Shown here one piece after another: positions 44,023 through 54,800 of a stretch of 64,000 nt of DNA. The stretch covers positions 1-64,000 of the forward strand of contig NZ_CAKZKO010000004.1 in assembly GCF_937123705.1 (NCBI RefSeq). Direction: 5' to 3'. The notes below the pieces were generated by a model that was not told the DNA's origin, searched no databases, and saw only the letters and a list, made by a program, of their open reading frames with translations. This DNA comes from an uncultured Paraglaciecola sp. (GTDB lineage Bacteria > Pseudomonadota > Gammaproteobacteria > Enterobacterales > Alteromonadaceae). A program made the position numbers and the translations under genes. Each line of letters begins with the position of its first letter. Position 1 is the first letter of the stretch.

Positions 44023-45039
44023 TTACTTTAAAACAACGGCTATTCGATCTTTTATTTTTTCTGGCACTTGTAGTTCAACTTGCTGGATAGCCTCTCGAAT
44101 AGCATATAAATAAGCCTTAGACGATGCATTACCATGGCTCTTTACTACAATTCCGCGCAATCCTAACAGACTTGCACCGTTATACTGGTCGGGTTTCATC
44201 CGTTTAAAAATACTGCGAAACAAAGGCATAGCGAGTTTAGCCAAAACTTTTGAACCCCAGCTACGCTGAGATGCATTTTTAACTTCTTGAATAACGAAAT
44301 TCACTAATCCTTCCCAAGATTTCAATGCAACATTGCCAACAAAACCATCGGTAACAATCACATTAGCTTTTTCGGAGAAGATATCATTGCCCTCAACAAA
44401 TCCTATGTAATTTATATCTTTACTTTCAGTTAATAATCTAGCGGCCTGCTTGACTTGGTCATTACCTTTTATTTCTTCAGAACCAACATTTAGGAGCCCA
44501 ACTTTTGGCTCATTAATAATTGCAACCTGTTCAGCTAATACAGAGCCCATAACCGCATGTTGAAATAGCACTTCTGAATCACAACTGATATTTGCGCCTA
44601 AATCCAGAAAGTACACATTACCGTTATTAAGGGTAGGTACTAAAGTTACAAGGGCTGGACGAACAATACCTGGAAGCGTTTTTAATACATAATATGCCAT
44701 GCTGATCAAAGCACCAGTATTTCCTCCACTTACACAAGCGTCGGCGTCATTATTCTCTACTAAATCGAGAATGCGTCGCATGGATGAGTTTTTTTTGTGA
44801 CGTAATGCATGGCCGGGCGCATCATCCATTGCCACTGTTTCTGGGCAATCAGATAAGGTAATCCGCTGTTGAATATCGGGAAGTTGTTTATCCAGCCACT
44901 TAGACATAACAGTCAAAGGACCACAAAATATAAAGTGAAGATGGGGTGTTTGTTGCAGTGCAGTTAACGCAGCCGGAAAAATAATATGGGGGCCGTGATC
45001 GCCCCCCATGATATCTAACGCTATGGTTAGACGACTCAA
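44023..45039 (-). CDS. plsX: Phosphate acyltransferase
   Basis: 338 residues, PlsX family: N-terminal ALDIMGGDHGPH, middle VSGGNTGALISMA, ANVIVTDGFVGNVALKSWEG, and YNGASLLGLRGIVVKSHG. Makes acyl-phosphate for phospholipid synthesis. Follows rpmF by 17 bases. Confidence 0.97.
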   Translation of the reverse strand: MSRLTIALDIMGGDHGPHIIFPAALTALQQTPHLHFIFCGPLTVMSKWLDKQLPDIQQRITLSDCPETVAMDDAPGHALRHKKNSSMRRILDLVENNDADACVSGGNTGALISMAYYVLKTLPGIVRPALVTLVPTLNNGNVYFLDLGANISCDSEVLFQHAVMGSVLAEQVAIINEPKVGLLNVGSEEIKGNDQVKQAARLLTESKDINYIGFVEGNDIFSEKANVIVTDGFVGNVALKSWEGLVNFVIQEVKNASQRSWGSKVLAKLAMPLFRSIFKRMKPDQYNGASLLGLRGIVVKSHGNASSKAYLYAIREAIQQVELQVPEKIKDRIAVVLK

Positions 45040-45056
45040 AGTTCTAACTCTTTAAA

Positions 45057-45227
45057 TTAAAGAGGTAAAACTTTTTTGCCTTTGTAGTAACCATCAGCGG
45101 TCACGTGATGACGAACATGTGTCTCACCTGACGTTGAATCTACAGACAAAGTCGCAGTACCAAGTGCATCGTGTGAACGACGCATACCACGTCTTGAACG
45201 AGTTTTTTTACTCTTCTGTACAGCCAT
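45057..45227 (-). CDS. rpmF: Ribosomal protein L32
   Basis: 56 residues, read directly from the sequence: [20 protein letters not shown] at the start, then [10 protein letters not shown], and the end [11 protein letters not shown]. Typical gammaproteobacterial bL32 without zinc Cys. Ten bases downstream of yceD, 17 bases upstream of plsX, the conserved order. ATG at 45227, TAA at 45057. Confidence 0.97.
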   Translation of the reverse strand: MAVQKSKKTRSRRGMRRSHDALGTATLSVDSTSGETHVRHHVTADGYYKGKKVLPL

Positions 45228-45237
45228 TACTTTACTC

Positions 45238-45765
45238 CTAGTCTCGCTTAAGTTCTTTCAAAACCGCGAACGGGTTTGGACGTTCATCGACCGGTTCAAT
45301 TGTTCCGAAACTCATTTTATCACGCTTTTGTTTGCAATCCTTCTCTGCATGAAGGGCTACTATAGGCAATGATAAAATCAATTCGTCTTCAAAAATTTGA
45401 AATAAATTGATTTCTCCATGGTCATCGACCTCAACCGGTTCGTAAACTTCCGGTAACTCATCTTCATCTTCTTCTTTAGCACTCTGCACGGGGCTAAAAC
45501 AAAAAGATACATCCAATGGATGATCAAAGACTTCATTACATCTCTCGCATACTAGTGATGTAGCACATGCCATATGACCTTGAAAATACGTTAGACCCTG
45601 CTCGTCTTTCGCAAATTTAACTTCAACATCAACTTCTTTAGCAATATCGGCTACAGCTCCAAGCAATCTTGGCATCTCAGACGACAAAACTACACCCTGA
45701 TAATCAGAGCGTAATGTGGCGCTTTTAACTGGGTCTACCTGCTTGGGTAGTTTCACTTTCTGCAT
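45238..45765 (-). CDS. yceD: YceD/DUF177 large-ribosomal-RNA accumulation protein
   Basis: 175 residues. Cys cluster [11 protein letters not shown] and acidic middle ([13 protein letters not shown]), C-terminal [13 protein letters not shown], all typical of YceD/DUF177. Required for 23S rRNA accumulation in known cases. First gene of the yceD-rpmF-plsX-fab run. Confidence 0.95.
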   Translation of the reverse strand: MQKVKLPKQVDPVKSATLRSDYQGVVLSSEMPRLLGAVADIAKEVDVEVKFAKDEQGLTYFQGHMACATSLVCERCNEVFDHPLDVSFCFSPVQSAKEEDEDELPEVYEPVEVDDHGEINLFQIFEDELILSLPIVALHAEKDCKQKRDKMSFGTIEPVDERPNPFAVLKELKRD

Positions 45766-45883
45766 AGCGCGCGCATATTATAGCGACAATGGCATTTAGT
45801 CAAAGAAAAAATCATAGCTAGTGACACCAAGTGCGGCATTTTATATGCTTTGAGGCACAATCTATAATTTAGTAACCCTTTCT

Positions 45884-46510
45884 ATGAAAATCATTCTGGC
45901 ATCGAGCTCTTCTTACCGCCAATCCATTTTAGAAAAATTACATGTGCCGTTTTCGAGTATTGCTCCCAATATTGATGAGTCATCGGTGCCCAATGAGTCT
46001 ATTTCAACTCAAGTACAACGGCTTGCCAAAGAAAAGTCACTAGCCATAGCCACACAACATGCTCATTTTAATAGCTATGTTATAGGCTCAGATCAATTAG
46101 CTAGCATTAACGGTCAAATATTAGGTAAGCCGGGAGGGTTTGAAAAAGCTAAACAACAACTGATGATGTGTAGTGGTCAAACTGTTACATTTTATACTGG
46201 ATTATGCCTAGTTCACACTGCAACAAATCAATTATTGCAACGAACAGAAACCTTTGACGTGACCTTTAAACTTTTGACTGAAAGTCAAATCGCAACTTAT
46301 TTGCACATTGAGCAGCCTTTTGATTGTGCCGGTAGTTTTAAATGTGAAGGTTTAGGCATAGCCTTGTTTGAATCTCTAAAAGGCAGAGATCCCAATACCT
46401 TAGTTGGCTTACCATTGATTGCCCTGATAGATATGTTTACATCTATGTCTGTAGATTTGTTTGACTATATGCAACCACACCATTTAAACGTGCAGCAACA
46501 ACTCACTTAA
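45884..46510 (+). CDS. yceF: Maf-family nucleotide pyrophosphatase (YceF type)
   Basis: 208 residues. ASSSSYRQSILEKL N-terminus, IGSDQLASINGQILGKPG, and FDCAGSFKCEGLGIALF for the YceF group, which hydrolyses 7-methyl-GTP. Divergent from yceD, convergent with the HAD gene with 27 bases of overlap. Confidence 0.93.
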   Translation: MKIILASSSSYRQSILEKLHVPFSSIAPNIDESSVPNESISTQVQRLAKEKSLAIATQHAHFNSYVIGSDQLASINGQILGKPGGFEKAKQQLMMCSGQTVTFYTGLCLVHTATNQLLQRTETFDVTFKLLTESQIATYLHIEQPFDCAGSFKCEGLGIALFESLKGRDPNTLVGLPLIALIDMFTSMSVDLFDYMQPHHLNVQQQLT

Positions 46511-47125
46511 CTCGTTGATCACCGCCACGGGTTTATGCTTTTGCAAGGCTGCTGTGCTATGCACACCAAAGCTCACCCCAACTCTATCCATATTAATGGC
46601 TTCAGCCATCGCCATATCGTAAGTGGTGTCCCCCACCATCAAAACCTGATCAGCTGATAAATTTAACTCTGATAAGATCTGTTGCAGCATATCAGGCGAA
46701 GGTTTGCTTTTTGCATCATCAGCAGTTTTAGACAGACTAAAAAAATGCCCAGTATTTGAGTGTTGCCAATTATGTTCAAGACCCAAACGGGCTTTTCCAG
46801 TGGCAACCGCCAACACATAGCCTTTGTTTTTAAGAGTCGTCAATAATTCTATCGCCCCATCAAACAGTGGGCTACTGACTTGTTTATGATCTTTAAACTG
46901 CGCTTTGTAGGTATAAAAAAGATCCATCGCTGCTTTATCATCATGTATATTAAATAGCTGCTGTAATGCAGGTAAAAGACTGATGCCTATAACATTTTTA
47001 GCTTGATCATAACTAGGTACTGGTAAATTCAAATGTCTAGCACTGGCCTGCATACTTTCAACAATTTTGGCGATAGAGTCCATCAAGGTACCATCCCAAT
47101 CAAACACTATGGCTTTATATTTCAC
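46484..47125 (-). CDS. HAD-family phosphatase (Gph-like)
   Basis: 213 residues. HAD motifs: nucleophile FDWDGTLMDS, Thr/Ser motif VATGKARLG, Lys in KPSPDML, and GDTTYDMAMA. Probably a small-molecule phosphatase; substrate unknown. Start overlaps the rluC end by 11 bases, as in other gammaproteobacteria. Confidence 0.93.
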   Translation of the reverse strand: MKYKAIVFDWDGTLMDSIAKIVESMQASARHLNLPVPSYDQAKNVIGISLLPALQQLFNIHDDKAAMDLFYTYKAQFKDHKQVSSPLFDGAIELLTTLKNKGYVLAVATGKARLGLEHNWQHSNTGHFFSLSKTADDAKSKPSPDMLQQILSELNLSADQVLMVGDTTYDMAMAEAINMDRVGVSFGVHSTAALQKHKPVAVINELSELLLHV

Positions 47126-48068
47126 TTCTAAGTCTCTTTAACACGCTGACTAAAATTGGCTCTAGTGGTGCTTTGTAACTAACTCTTTCGTCAGTATTTG
47201 GATGAATAAATGCCAAAGAGTGAGCATGCAAAAATAGTCTTTTAAGACCCAACTTTTGTAATCTTTGCTCAAACTCTTTATCGCCGTATCTATTATCAGC
47301 GGCGATAGGATGACCGGCATGTAAACAATGAACGCGAATTTGATGAGTGCGCCCCGTAATAGGAGAAGCCTCTATTAACGTCGCTTGATTAAAGGCTTCT
47401 AAAATACGATAGCGTGTTTCTGATGGTTTACCTTCTTCATTAACAAGCACTACCCGCTCACCAGATTTTAAGGTGTTTTTTAAAAGTGGCGCTTTTACTT
47501 TAAACCGATTGGCGGGCCACTCTCCTGCCACCAGTGCTTGGTACCGCTTATCTACTTTTTTGTCTCTTAATTGCTCATGCAGATTCTTTAAAGCAGAGCG
47601 CTTTTTGGCGATAAGTAAACACCCCGATGTATCTCGGTCTAATCGATGCACTAATTCTAAAAATTTTTGTTGCGGTCGCAATGCTCTTAATCCTTCGATG
47701 ACGCCAAAGCTTAAGCCACTACCACCATGAACAGCCGTACCAGATGGCTTATTCAATACTATCAACCAGTCATCTTCATATAAAACATGGCTTTCTAAGC
47801 TCGATACTTTACTTAGCTTTGTAGAAGGTAAATCAGTTGGTTCGGATACGCGAACAGGAGGAATACGCAATTCATCATTAGCCTGTAACTTATACTCTGG
47901 CTTAACCCGCTTTTTATTCACCCTTACCTCGCCTTTACGCAAAATGCGATAAATAAGGCTTTTAGGCACTCCTTTTAAGAAAACCCGTAAATAGTTATCT
48001 ATCCTTTGGCCTTCTAGGTCAGGATCGATAGTTATAAATTGAACTTTTTGAAATGATAAGTCTGTCAT
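47115..48068 (-). CDS. rluC: 23S rRNA pseudouridine synthase C
   Basis: 317 residues. N-terminal S4 RNA-binding domain (about 18-75; RIDNYLRVFLKGVPKSLIYR) and the RluA-type catalytic block HRLDRDTSGCLLIAKK with the Asp. Modifies U955, U2504, U2580 in E. coli. Divergent from rne, a widely conserved pairing. Confidence 0.96.
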   Translation of the reverse strand: MTDLSFQKVQFITIDPDLEGQRIDNYLRVFLKGVPKSLIYRILRKGEVRVNKKRVKPEYKLQANDELRIPPVRVSEPTDLPSTKLSKVSSLESHVLYEDDWLIVLNKPSGTAVHGGSGLSFGVIEGLRALRPQQKFLELVHRLDRDTSGCLLIAKKRSALKNLHEQLRDKKVDKRYQALVAGEWPANRFKVKAPLLKNTLKSGERVVLVNEEGKPSETRYRILEAFNQATLIEASPITGRTHQIRVHCLHAGHPIAADNRYGDKEFEQRLQKLGLKRLFLHAHSLAFIHPNTDERVSYKAPLEPILVSVLKRLRSEI

Positions 48069-48673
48069 AAGCCGCGTATTGTAACTGAATTGGGCTATTA
48101 GTTGTCTAGTATTTTTAATCTCTTGCCAGTGTCAGTGCTTTAATGTGATAATATGCCGGTTTCCATACATAAAATGTATTGATGAAACAAACAGATGAAT
48201 GAATCAGCCCTGTATGCAACAACGACCCAATTGTCGTACCTCGCTAATATATAGCGTAAATTGCAAGTCTAATACGACTAGTCAACCGTGAAGTGAGTAA
48301 CTTTTCACAGGCTTGATTATTAAACAGAGCCCTTACATCAGCGATATATTTAACCTATTGATCGCCATAGATGTAAAGAATACAAAAGAATTGACAAGAT
48401 ATTTGCATAACGAAATAGCCAGACAAGCACTCGAGATTTGAATATCGCTAAGTTTTAAATTATATATCAGTAAGCTAAATACAAAGTCATATTTAGCGCC
48501 TACTAATTGTAGGTAAAGGTGTTTAAAAACAATGCATTACATAATTAATGAAATAAACACTTAAGCAAAAACTTAACCTGTTAGATACAGTCGTGAGGCT
48601 GCATTAGAATAATTGTCACATTACTGCGTAGTTCTTTACTTGTGGTGGTCGGTACATTACCGAGCTAACAAGA
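48069..48673 (+). promoter_or_regulatory. Long rne leader and rluC/rne divergent promoter region
   Basis: 605 bp without a gene. It contains at least three hairpins: CGCTA/TAGCG (48242-48256), CCTAC/GTAGG (48499-48513), and TCGGTA/TACCGA (48649-48663), the last ending only 10 bases from the rne ATG. No strong Shine-Dalgarno is visible there. In E. coli RNase E controls its own mRNA through structures in a long 5' leader, so this region likely does the same. Confidence 0.6.
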
Positions 48674-51532
48674 ATGAAAAGAATGTTAATCAATGCCACT
48701 CAGCAAGAAGAATTGCGCGTGGCACTTGTCGATGGCCAAAAATTGTATGATTTGGATATAGAAAGTCCAGGACACGAACAGAAAAAAGCCAATATTTACA
48801 AAGGAACTATTACCCGCGTTGAACCTAGCTTAGAAGCGGCTTTCGTCGATTACGGCGCTGACCGTCATGGTTTCTTACCCTTAAAAGAAATTGCCAGAAC
48901 TTACTTCCCACAAGGTTATCGATTTGAAGGTCGCCCTAATATTAAAGAGGTGATCAAAGAAGGCCAAGAAGTCATTGTGCAAATCGATAAAGAAGAGCGA
49001 GGCCAAAAAGGCGCGGCACTCACTACCTTTATCAGTTTAGCAGGCAGCTATTTAGTTCTGATGCCAAATAACCCTAGAGCGGGTGGTATATCTCGTCGCA
49101 TCGAAGGCGATGAGCGTACCGAATTAAAAGCAGCTCTAAGTGGTTTAGAATTGCCTGATGGTATGGGTTTAATCGTTAGAACCGCTGGCGTGGGTAAATC
49201 TTCTGAAGAACTCGCATATGATTTAGATTATCTCGTATCTGGTTGGGGCCGTATCAAAGAAATGGCCGATTCACGCCCTGCTCCTTTCCTTATTCACCAA
49301 GAGAGTGACGTAGTTGTTCGTGCAATTCGTGATTATCTAAGACGTGATATTGGTGAAATCCTAATTGATAAAACCAGCGTACACGAAAGAGCCTTAAAAC
49401 ACGTTGAACAAATGCGTCCTGACTACGCCAACCGTGTAAAGCTCTACAAAGGTGATGTACCTTTGTTCAGTCACTATCAAATTGAAAGTCAAATTGAATC
49501 GGCATTTCAACGTGAAGTAAGGCTGCCCTCAGGTGGCTCTATTGTTATTGATCCAACTGAAGCACTCATCTCCATAGACATCAACTCGGCCCGCGCCACT
49601 AAAGGCAGTGACATTGAAGAAACAGCCTTCAATACCAACCTTGAAGCAGCAGACGAGATTGCCCGTCAATTGCGTTTACGTGATGCCGGTGGTTTAGTGG
49701 TTATCGACTTTATTGATATGTCACCGGTACGTCATCAACGTGAAGTTGAAAATCGTATGAAAGATGCGGTTCGTGGAGACCGAGCGCGCGTACAACTAGG
49801 GCGTATTTCGCGTTTTGGTTTACTTGAAATGTCACGCCAGCGTTTACGTCCTTCCTTGGGTGATTCGGCTCATAATGTGTGCCCAAGATGTAGTGGTCAT
49901 GGCACAGTTCGTGGTACTGAGTCATTAGCATTGTCTGTGCTTAGGATCATGGAAGAAGAAAGTATCAAAGACAACACAGGGCAAATTGAAGCGCAATTGC
50001 CTGTTAATGTTGCAACCTATCTACTTAACGAAAAACGCAGATCAGTACGCAGCGTTGAAAAACGTCACAATGTACAATTGGTTATTATTCCTAATCCAGG
50101 TATGGAAACCCCTCAGTATAGTGTAGCTCGCAGACGCCCAGATGATGCGGTTCAAGAAATGAGCTACAACTTACCTTTAATTGAACAAGCGGAAAATATT
50201 ACTGATAAAACCGTTGCTCCCGCCATGGCAAAAGAGCAACCTGCTTTGCAAAGCTTAATTGCGCCCGAGCAGAAAAAAAATGCGCCTTCAACGCCTAATA
50301 AAAATTCTGAAAGTTTACTCGAAAAAGCCAGCAAATGGATTTCTGGGTTATTTAAGGCAGAAGAAAAAGTAGTACCTAAGAAAACAACACGTACCCGCAA
50401 CCAAGGTACCAATCAACGTAGAAATAAAAATGCACGCCCTGATAGGAATAAACGTAATGGCAAAAACTTTGATCGCAAAGATCAAGGTGATAAAACGACT
50501 AATCGGAACGATCGCCAAGATAGAAACGAGCGTTCTGAACGCAAACCAAGAAAAGATAATCGTAAACCTCGTCGTGATAGCAAAGATGCAACTCAAGACG
50601 CTGCGTTAAGTCCAAAGCAGAACGCACCAGCTAAGAAAAAAGAGCAAGTTGCCGAGCGTAGAAAACGTCGTGATACCAGACGCAGTGTAAGAGTTGAAGC
50701 AACCAATGAAGAAAAGAATAAGGTAATCACTTCAACGCCAGAAGCCCAAGTAGCTGCAGTAGAACAAGTTGAGACTACTGTTCAAAGTACGGCAATTGAA
50801 GCCAGTAACCCAGTTAGCGAACAACAGGCTCCTGGATCTGCTTCTGCAAAAGTGGACGCTGCGACACCTTCTGAAACAACTGATGAGGTCGCTTCAAATA
50901 CTAGTAATGATGAGACGCCGGCACCTCGAACTCGTAGTCGTCGCTCCCCACGTCACATACGAGCCGCAGGTCAAAAGCGTCGTAAAGACAGCAAAGAAGC
51001 CAACGAAAATAACGAAGCTGTTACGGAAAATACTGTTGAAGTCACTCAAGACGAGCTGCAGTTTGATGAGCCGGTTGCCGTATCAGCCCAACCAAAAGTT
51101 GAAACAGAAGCAAAGCTTGACACAATTGCAGAAAAGCCAGAACAAGTCACTATGGAGTTAGCAGCCGACCCAATTGGAGCTGAAGTAGCGCCAGAGGCAA
51201 TTGAGAAAACTAGCGAGACGGAAAGTGTTGTTGTCGACTCTCAACCTGAACCAGAAAAAGCGGCAAAGCCGGTTAAAAAGGCACCAGCTAAAAAAGTGGT
51301 GAAGAAGGCAAGTTCTTTAAAAGTAGCAACTAAAGGAGCTAAAAAGGAAGCTGTGTCTGCACCAATGGCGCGACCAGAGACCATTAATGATGCCTTTGAA
51401 AAAATCAATGTTGGCTCTTTAGACGATGCAGCTAGACCGGAATTGACACGTTCTGGTAAATCAGCAGTGTTTTTAAGTGCCGCCAATGCAGCCACTGCTC
51501 CCGCTACTCGCCCGGGTTCACTGAGCGACTAA
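48674..51532 (+). CDS. rne: Ribonuclease E
   Basis: 952 residues. N-terminal S1 domain (about 36-120), RNase H/DNase-I-like catalytic part with the magnesium-binding Asp in [13 protein letters not shown] and VVIDFIDM, the zinc-link CPRCSGHG (about 406), then a long low-complexity C-terminal half with Arg-rich RNA-binding stretches (about 575-690), acidic blocks, and a conserved end ([16 protein letters not shown]). The C-terminal half normally scaffolds the degradosome. Ends with a strong terminator. Confidence 0.98.
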   Translation: MKRMLINATQQEELRVALVDGQKLYDLDIESPGHEQKKANIYKGTITRVEPSLEAAFVDYGADRHGFLPLKEIARTYFPQGYRFEGRPNIKEVIKEGQEVIVQIDKEERGQKGAALTTFISLAGSYLVLMPNNPRAGGISRRIEGDERTELKAALSGLELPDGMGLIVRTAGVGKSSEELAYDLDYLVSGWGRIKEMADSRPAPFLIHQESDVVVRAIRDYLRRDIGEILIDKTSVHERALKHVEQMRPDYANRVKLYKGDVPLFSHYQIESQIESAFQREVRLPSGGSIVIDPTEALISIDINSARATKGSDIEETAFNTNLEAADEIARQLRLRDAGGLVVIDFIDMSPVRHQREVENRMKDAVRGDRARVQLGRISRFGLLEMSRQRLRPSLGDSAHNVCPRCSGHGTVRGTESLALSVLRIMEEESIKDNTGQIEAQLPVNVATYLLNEKRRSVRSVEKRHNVQLVIIPNPGMETPQYSVARRRPDDAVQEMSYNLPLIEQAENITDKTVAPAMAKEQPALQSLIAPEQKKNAPSTPNKNSESLLEKASKWISGLFKAEEKVVPKKTTRTRNQGTNQRRNKNARPDRNKRNGKNFDRKDQGDKTTNRNDRQDRNERSERKPRKDNRKPRRDSKDATQDAALSPKQNAPAKKKEQVAERRKRRDTRRSVRVEATNEEKNKVITSTPEAQVAAVEQVETTVQSTAIEASNPVSEQQAPGSASAKVDAATPSETTDEVASNTSNDETPAPRTRSRRSPRHIRAAGQKRRKDSKEANENNEAVTENTVEVTQDELQFDEPVAVSAQPKVETEAKLDTIAEKPEQVTMELAADPIGAEVAPEAIEKTSETESVVVDSQPEPEKAAKPVKKAPAKKVVKKASSLKVATKGAKKEAVSAPMARPETINDAFEKINVGSLDDAARPELTRSGKSAVFLSAANAATAPATRPGSLSD

Positions 51533-51559
51533 ACAAGGCTTTTTCAAGCGTATAAATCC

Positions 51560-51593
51560 TGCCGCAAGACTATAAGTCTTGCGGCATTTTTAT
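51560..51593 (+). terminator. Rho-independent terminator of rne
   Basis: A perfect 12-bp stem TGCCGCAAGACT (51560-51571), loop ATA, AGTCTTGCGGCA (51575-51586), then TTTTTATT. Confidence 0.97.
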
Positions 51594-51733
51594 TACTGCG
51601 CTAAGTGCTATTAACAGTAAATTACTGTATCCTCCCGCGACTATTTTTAGCTGTTTGAAATTCAAGCTGAAGTAATGCAATGTTAATGACTTGGTCTAAC
51701 ATATAAACCAATTACCTTATTTGAGAATTATCT

Positions 51734-53041
51734 ATGAGTTTTGCCGATCTAGGCCTTTCACCCAAAATATTATCTGCAGTTGCCAATAAAGGCTATACGA
51801 CTCCTTCCCCCATTCAAGCAAAAGCCATACCTGCCGTACTACAAGGCTGTGATGTTATGGCAGCAGCACAAACAGGTACAGGTAAGACGGCTGGCTTTAC
51901 TTTGCCCATATTACATTTATTAAGCCAAGGTCAATCTGCGAGACCTAATCAAGCACGGGCCTTAATACTTACGCCTACTCGTGAACTGGCAGCACAAATT
52001 GCAGAAAGTGTACAAACCTATGGCAGCGACTTACCTCTTCGCTCTGCCGTAGTATTTGGAGGCGTGGGCATCAACCCGCAAATGCAAAAATTACGTAAGG
52101 GTGTAGATATTCTAGTGGCGACCCCAGGTCGTCTGCTCGATCTCTATCAACAAAATGCAGTGAAATTTAGTGAGCTTGAAGTCTTGGTGCTCGATGAAGC
52201 CGACCGTATGTTAGACATGGGTTTTATTCACGACATCAAAAAAATAATTAAGCTGTTACCTCAAAAACGTCAAAACCTGATGTTTTCCGCCACTTTTTCC
52301 GACGACATTCGCAAACTTGCCAAAGGCTTAGTTAATAACCCCGTAGAAGTGTCAGTAACTCCTGCCAATACTACAGTTGATTTAGTGGAACAATGGGTTT
52401 ATCCGGTGGATAAAAGCCGTAAATCTCAACTTCTCACCCATTTAATTAAAGACAATGATTGGCAACAAGTTTTAGTCTTTAGCCGCACTAAGCACGGTGC
52501 CAACAGAATAGTTAAACAACTTGATAGTCGCGGTATCAGTGCCGCCGCTATTCACGGTAATAAAAGCCAAGGCGCTCGCACAAAGGCCCTCTCCGACTTT
52601 AAGCAAGGCCGGGTAAAAGCCCTTATTGCTACAGATATAGCCGCCCGTGGCTTAGATATCGACCAATTACCACAAGTGGTCAATTTTGACTTGCCCAATG
52701 TAGCTGAGGACTATGTACACAGAATTGGCAGAACCGGCCGCGCTGGCGCTACAGGTCAAGCCATCTCTATGGTGACCCAAGATGAATTTAAAGAGTTGGT
52801 AGACATTGAAATATTCACCAAACAAATTATTCAGCGTAAAATCATAGCGGGATTTGAACCAACGCAGGCACTTCCAGAATCAAAACCCGATCAACGTCCC
52901 ATTAAAGCGAAAAAACCTAAAAAGCCAAAAATTGACCACAGAGATGGCCAACGATCAGGAGCACGCCGCGCAGGAGGCAACCCTTCAGGCACTAGCCGTG
53001 GTAGAAATACAAGCAGAAACAATAATAGTGGTAATCGTTAA
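51734..53041 (+). CDS. rhlE: DEAD-box RNA helicase, RhlE type
   Basis: 435 residues. Q motif ([12 protein letters not shown]), motif [55 protein letters not shown]. The basic tail (about 380-435) is Arg/Gly/Asn-rich, for RNA contact. Fits RhlE more than SrmB or RhlB. Confidence 0.93.
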   Translation: MSFADLGLSPKILSAVANKGYTTPSPIQAKAIPAVLQGCDVMAAAQTGTGKTAGFTLPILHLLSQGQSARPNQARALILTPTRELAAQIAESVQTYGSDLPLRSAVVFGGVGINPQMQKLRKGVDILVATPGRLLDLYQQNAVKFSELEVLVLDEADRMLDMGFIHDIKKIIKLLPQKRQNLMFSATFSDDIRKLAKGLVNNPVEVSVTPANTTVDLVEQWVYPVDKSRKSQLLTHLIKDNDWQQVLVFSRTKHGANRIVKQLDSRGISAAAIHGNKSQGARTKALSDFKQGRVKALIATDIAARGLDIDQLPQVVNFDLPNVAEDYVHRIGRTGRAGATGQAISMVTQDEFKELVDIEIFTKQIIQRKIIAGFEPTQALPESKPDQRPIKAKKPKKPKIDHRDGQRSGARRAGGNPSGTSRGRNTSRNNNSGNR

Positions 53042-53122
53042 TTTGCAATGACACTAGCACCGGTTTAGGTGTAAGTTTTAGTCATATAGGATCGCACGTT
53101 GTGAATGGCTTCTTTTTTAGGG

Positions 53123-53851
53123 TTATAGGTTAGCGTAACTAATGGCCATAGCGTTGAACCACTGAGCTCGTGCGAGAATATCTGTCGTAAGAAGTGTGAC
53201 CACATAATAGGCCAGCATGGTTAAAAAAGGCCAACGTATTCGCTTGTACCACCACTCGAGCGCTACAAGCACAGCGCAGAGAACAATAAGAGTGATAACA
53301 GATGCATAAAGAGCGGTATTGAAATTAGGGACAATACTTGGGGTCCCATAAATAAAAGTTCGCTCTAGCGCAGCTTCGAGTGGCAGAATGGCGGTGCAGG
53401 CCATTAACCGTAAGTGAAGTGCAATATCGCCCCTTCGTGCGGCTTTGATCGCCAACCCAAGAAAAACACAAAACAACATCAGAGCGGTCATATCAATGTA
53501 GAAAAACTTAATGGCCGTGGTGGGGATCCCGTCTACCATACCGCCATTTTTCAAAATCATGGTCTGCACAACATATAAGCCACTCACCACTAATACCGCA
53601 GCAAACAGAATAGATGAATAACCTACGATACGGTGATATTTTCGGCAGCCACTTTTGATTAAACCTGCTTGGATAATTGTCAGTAACATCCAGGCGATTG
53701 CGCTGACGCCATGAATAACAAGGTGCGTTTCAACATTAACAATAGCTGAAAAGAAGCTAGGCCAGAATGATACAAACGAAATGCCAAAGATTGCTGCGAA
53801 CCAGACCCACCAATGTTGTACCCATATAGGTAAGGCCCTTGTGGTGTTCAT
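53123..53851 (-). CDS. Seven-helix membrane protein of unknown function
   Basis: 242 residues, about seven hydrophobic helices. His residues in HLVIHG and KYHRIVGY, and HLRLMACTA, resemble the DUF2306/heme-like membrane group but no assignment is safe. Divergent from nothing close; 82 bases convergent with rhlE. Confidence 0.75.
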   Translation of the reverse strand: MNTTRALPIWVQHWWVWFAAIFGISFVSFWPSFFSAIVNVETHLVIHGVSAIAWMLLTIIQAGLIKSGCRKYHRIVGYSSILFAAVLVVSGLYVVQTMILKNGGMVDGIPTTAIKFFYIDMTALMLFCVFLGLAIKAARRGDIALHLRLMACTAILPLEAALERTFIYGTPSIVPNFNTALYASVITLIVLCAVLVALEWWYKRIRWPFLTMLAYYVVTLLTTDILARAQWFNAMAISYANL

Positions 53852-54066
53852 TGAACTCTCCTTATACCATTTATGGTATTATGTGCATATCGCAAGCTGG
53901 CCCTAATAGGACAACTTCAAACCGTTCATTTAACGAAAAGTTAAAGTAACAAAAACCAACGGCCATCCTTTTATTTGACTCAATTCATCCAGTAAAGCAT
54001 AGCTTATTTTTCACCTTAAAATTATTGTAGGCCATTGATTTAGGGTGCATTCATAGGCGGTTTATC

Positions 54067-54513
54067 TTAACTATAAGCCGTTAATATCCTATCTAAATGA
54101 TTAGCAAAGTTTTGCCTATCACTCTGATTTAACGGTGCTGGCCCACCTGACTGTTCGCCGCTGGCGCGCATGGTATCCATAAAATCCCGAATATTGAGCC
54201 GAGCGCGGATATTTTCTGTAGTATACAACTCCCCTCTTGAGCTTAGTGCTTGTGCACCTTTTTCTATGACTTCGGCAGCTAGGGGAATATCGCTAGTGAT
54301 CACTAAATCATTCATCTCCACTAGCCTTACTATCTCATCATCTGCCACATCAAAGCCTGCGCTCACTTGCATAGAGCGGATAACTTTTGATGGTGGTGTA
54401 CGAATATATTGATTGGCGACAAAAATGGTTTCGATTTGTGTACGCTCTGCGGCGCGGCAGATAATGTCTTTTATCACCACAGGACACGCATCGGCATCTA
54501 CCCATATTTTCAT
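54067..54513 (-). CDS. yaiI: YaiI/YqxD (DUF188) family protein
   Basis: 148 residues from the ATG at 54513 with GAGAG about nine bases upstream; longer frames exist but the family starts at [14 protein letters not shown]-like fold with acidic residues [15 protein letters not shown]. Possible nuclease, function unknown. Confidence 0.92.
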   Translation of the reverse strand: MKIWVDADACPVVIKDIICRAAERTQIETIFVANQYIRTPPSKVIRSMQVSAGFDVADDEIVRLVEMNDLVITSDIPLAAEVIEKGAQALSSRGELYTTENIRARLNIRDFMDTMRASGEQSGGPAPLNQSDRQNFANHLDRILTAYS

Positions 54514-54800
54514 TTTTAATTCTCTCTGCATGATTAACGCCCCAAACTCTATGAACCTTGTACGGGCTGCCACTTTAGTATTGGGGTGAATATAATAATT
54601 TCATTGGGTGATGACTTAATCATTTACACCAACAAGTGGCTAATCTCACTAAAATAGCGATTTTGATTTGCAAACACCAACTGCAGATACCCGCTATCCA
54701 ATTGTTTTAAAAGGATTTTGTTTTTGTGGCATGGTCGGTGCTATATCCGTGATTATAAACAACTCATGCGCGACTTTAATACGCTTTCAGGAAATAAACC

